Shown in pieces: positions 63,303 to 64,000 of a stretch of 64,000 nt of DNA (position 1 is its first letter; the number at the start of each line of letters is the position of its first letter). A program made the translations under genes and the position numbers. The DNA lies in contig NZ_JBNPVX010000013.1 in NCBI RefSeq assembly GCF_050434145.1, positions 1 through 64,000 on the forward strand, given 5' to 3'. The stretch comes from JAISST01 sp050434145. GTDB lineage: Bacteria; Fusobacteriota; Fusobacteriia; Fusobacteriales; Fusobacteriaceae. The notes under the pieces are model-generated. The model did not search any database and was not told the origin of the DNA. It saw nothing but the letters and a program-made list of their open reading frames with translations.

Positions 63303-64000
63303 TTATTCATTTACCAAAATGCCAAGATCTTTGGCAATACCAACTAGTCTGTTGTATTCATTATTACGCACAGTGTAACTATCTTCTACATTGTACCATT
63401 CAGGGATTTGTCCTAAAGCAGAAATACCATCTTTTACTTGTGTACTTTCAATGATATTTTTAAATGTTGCATTAATAGCTTTAATTTGCTCTTTATTCAT
63501 TCCCTTTGGTCCATATATATAATGATGTACACTCCAATACATATCTTTGAAACCTTGTTCTTGTAATGTCTTGAAATTATCAGGTAAATTTGGATCCATG
63601 TTAGCTATAACTTTACCATTATCTGCTAAAGTACCAATAACTTTTATTTTACCAGCTTTTTCATATTCAAGAGCATTTTTTACTCCTACAAAACCAATAT
63701 CAATAAATCCACCTGCAAGATTGGTCAATCTGTCACTTTCAGAGGAACACTCCACTGCATTTAGTTTGATTCCCATTTCTTTTTGGATTAATCCAAATTG
63801 AAATTGGTTGTTTCCACTATTAGGTTGCCCTGCATTGACCATATTAGGATTTGCTTTTGCATAGGCAACAAATTCAGCAAAGTTATTATATGGTGCATTA
63901 ACTGGAGCTGCTAAAGCAGAAAATCCATTATCTTGTAAGGCTGCAATCAATTCAAGATCTTTAGTAGGGTTCAAATTGACAACACCTGTGATATATTGAA
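63303..64000 (-). CDS. Tripartite tricarboxylate transporter, periplasmic binding protein (TctC), partial
   Basis: The C-terminal 232 residues of a solute-binding protein; the frame runs open off the window edge (QYITGVVNLNPTKDLELIA reads continuously), so the start and signal peptide lie outside. PVNAPYNNFAEFVAYAKANP, GGFIDIGFVGVKNALEYEKA and VKVIGTLADN-type stretches (here IKVIGTLADNGKV) are the Bug/TctC pattern. It captures a carboxylate in the periplasm for TctA/B. The motif near GVKNALEYEKAGKIK matches the lobe that holds the ligand carboxylate. Confidence 0.9.
   Translation of the reverse strand, partial: QYITGVVNLNPTKDLELIAALQDNGFSALAAPVNAPYNNFAEFVAYAKANPNMVNAGQPNSGNNQFQFGLIQKEMGIKLNAVECSSESDRLTNLAGGFIDIGFVGVKNALEYEKAGKIKVIGTLADNGKVIANMDPNLPDNFKTLQEQGFKDMYWSVHHYIYGPKGMNKEQIKAINATFKNIIESTQVKDGISALGQIPEWYNVEDSYTVRNNEYNRLVGIAKDLGILVNE

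Overview
The window is low-GC DNA, and its surface proteins place it in the Fusobacteriales, most likely Fusobacterium. The main evidence is two giant type V autotransporters sharing an N-terminal leader characteristic of fusobacterial autotransporters, preceded by a short coiled-coil FadA/Fad-I-like lipoprotein. The Gram-negative envelope (lipoproteins, outer-membrane barrels, periplasmic binding proteins) combined with clostridial-looking metabolism fits that group. Genus and species are inference, because no rRNA or other phylogenetic marker lies in the window.

Layout. 1-1570: AT-rich DNA without a convincing gene, holding two GC-richer scraps (possible decayed transposon ends) and two hairpins. 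1634-26721: a surface-protein region with a FadA-like lipoprotein, autotransporter 1 (3456 aa), a gap with four successive hairpins (candidate small RNA), a membrane-anchored Sel1/TPR repeat protein, and autotransporter 2 (3490 aa). 26872-29068: a YcxB-like membrane protein and a CoA-disulfide-reductase/rhodanese fusion. 29205-35997: a LacI-type regulator and a sugar ABC importer (binding protein, double ATPase, permease) with a TIM-barrel isomerase and a Gfo/Idh/MocA dehydrogenase. A consensus LacI-type operator sits at the regulator's own promoter. 36001-38565: an orphan lipoprotein and a small protein lie between the intact dehydrogenase and an internally deleted second copy of it. 38632-44580: a PAS/sigma-54 activator, three copies of a likely activator site, a textbook -24/-12 promoter, and the operon it probably drives: CitMHS carrier, AtuA-like protein, separate small AtuA-related domain, and CoA-transferase A and B.

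44641-47774 (minus strand) is an adenine deaminase and purine permease operon. 48022-50684 is an AbrB-type regulator translationally coupled to a four-domain (FAD/NAD, rhodanese, TusA, DsrE-like) sulfur-handling reductase; a perfect 19-bp palindrome lies inside their promoter. 50766-53719 (minus strand) carries a GNAT acetyltransferase, PepD dipeptidase and a VIT1/CCC1 metal transporter with a ferritin-like N-terminus. 53826-59873 is a thiamin operon: consensus promoter, TPP riboswitch, terminator, thiC-thiS-thiG-thiH-thiF-thiE, then an M20 amidohydrolase. 60014 to the window edge (minus strand) is a tripartite tricarboxylate transporter (tctC-tctB-tctA) with an enolase-superfamily enzyme.

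Taken together the window alternates adhesion/surface genes with small self-contained uptake-and-catabolism operons, several with a dedicated regulator and visible DNA sites. The best candidates for undescribed biology are the sigma-54-driven CitMHS/AtuA/CoA-transferase pathway, the hairpin-rich transcript candidate between the surface genes, and the orphan lipoprotein pair sitting on a duplicated dehydrogenase.
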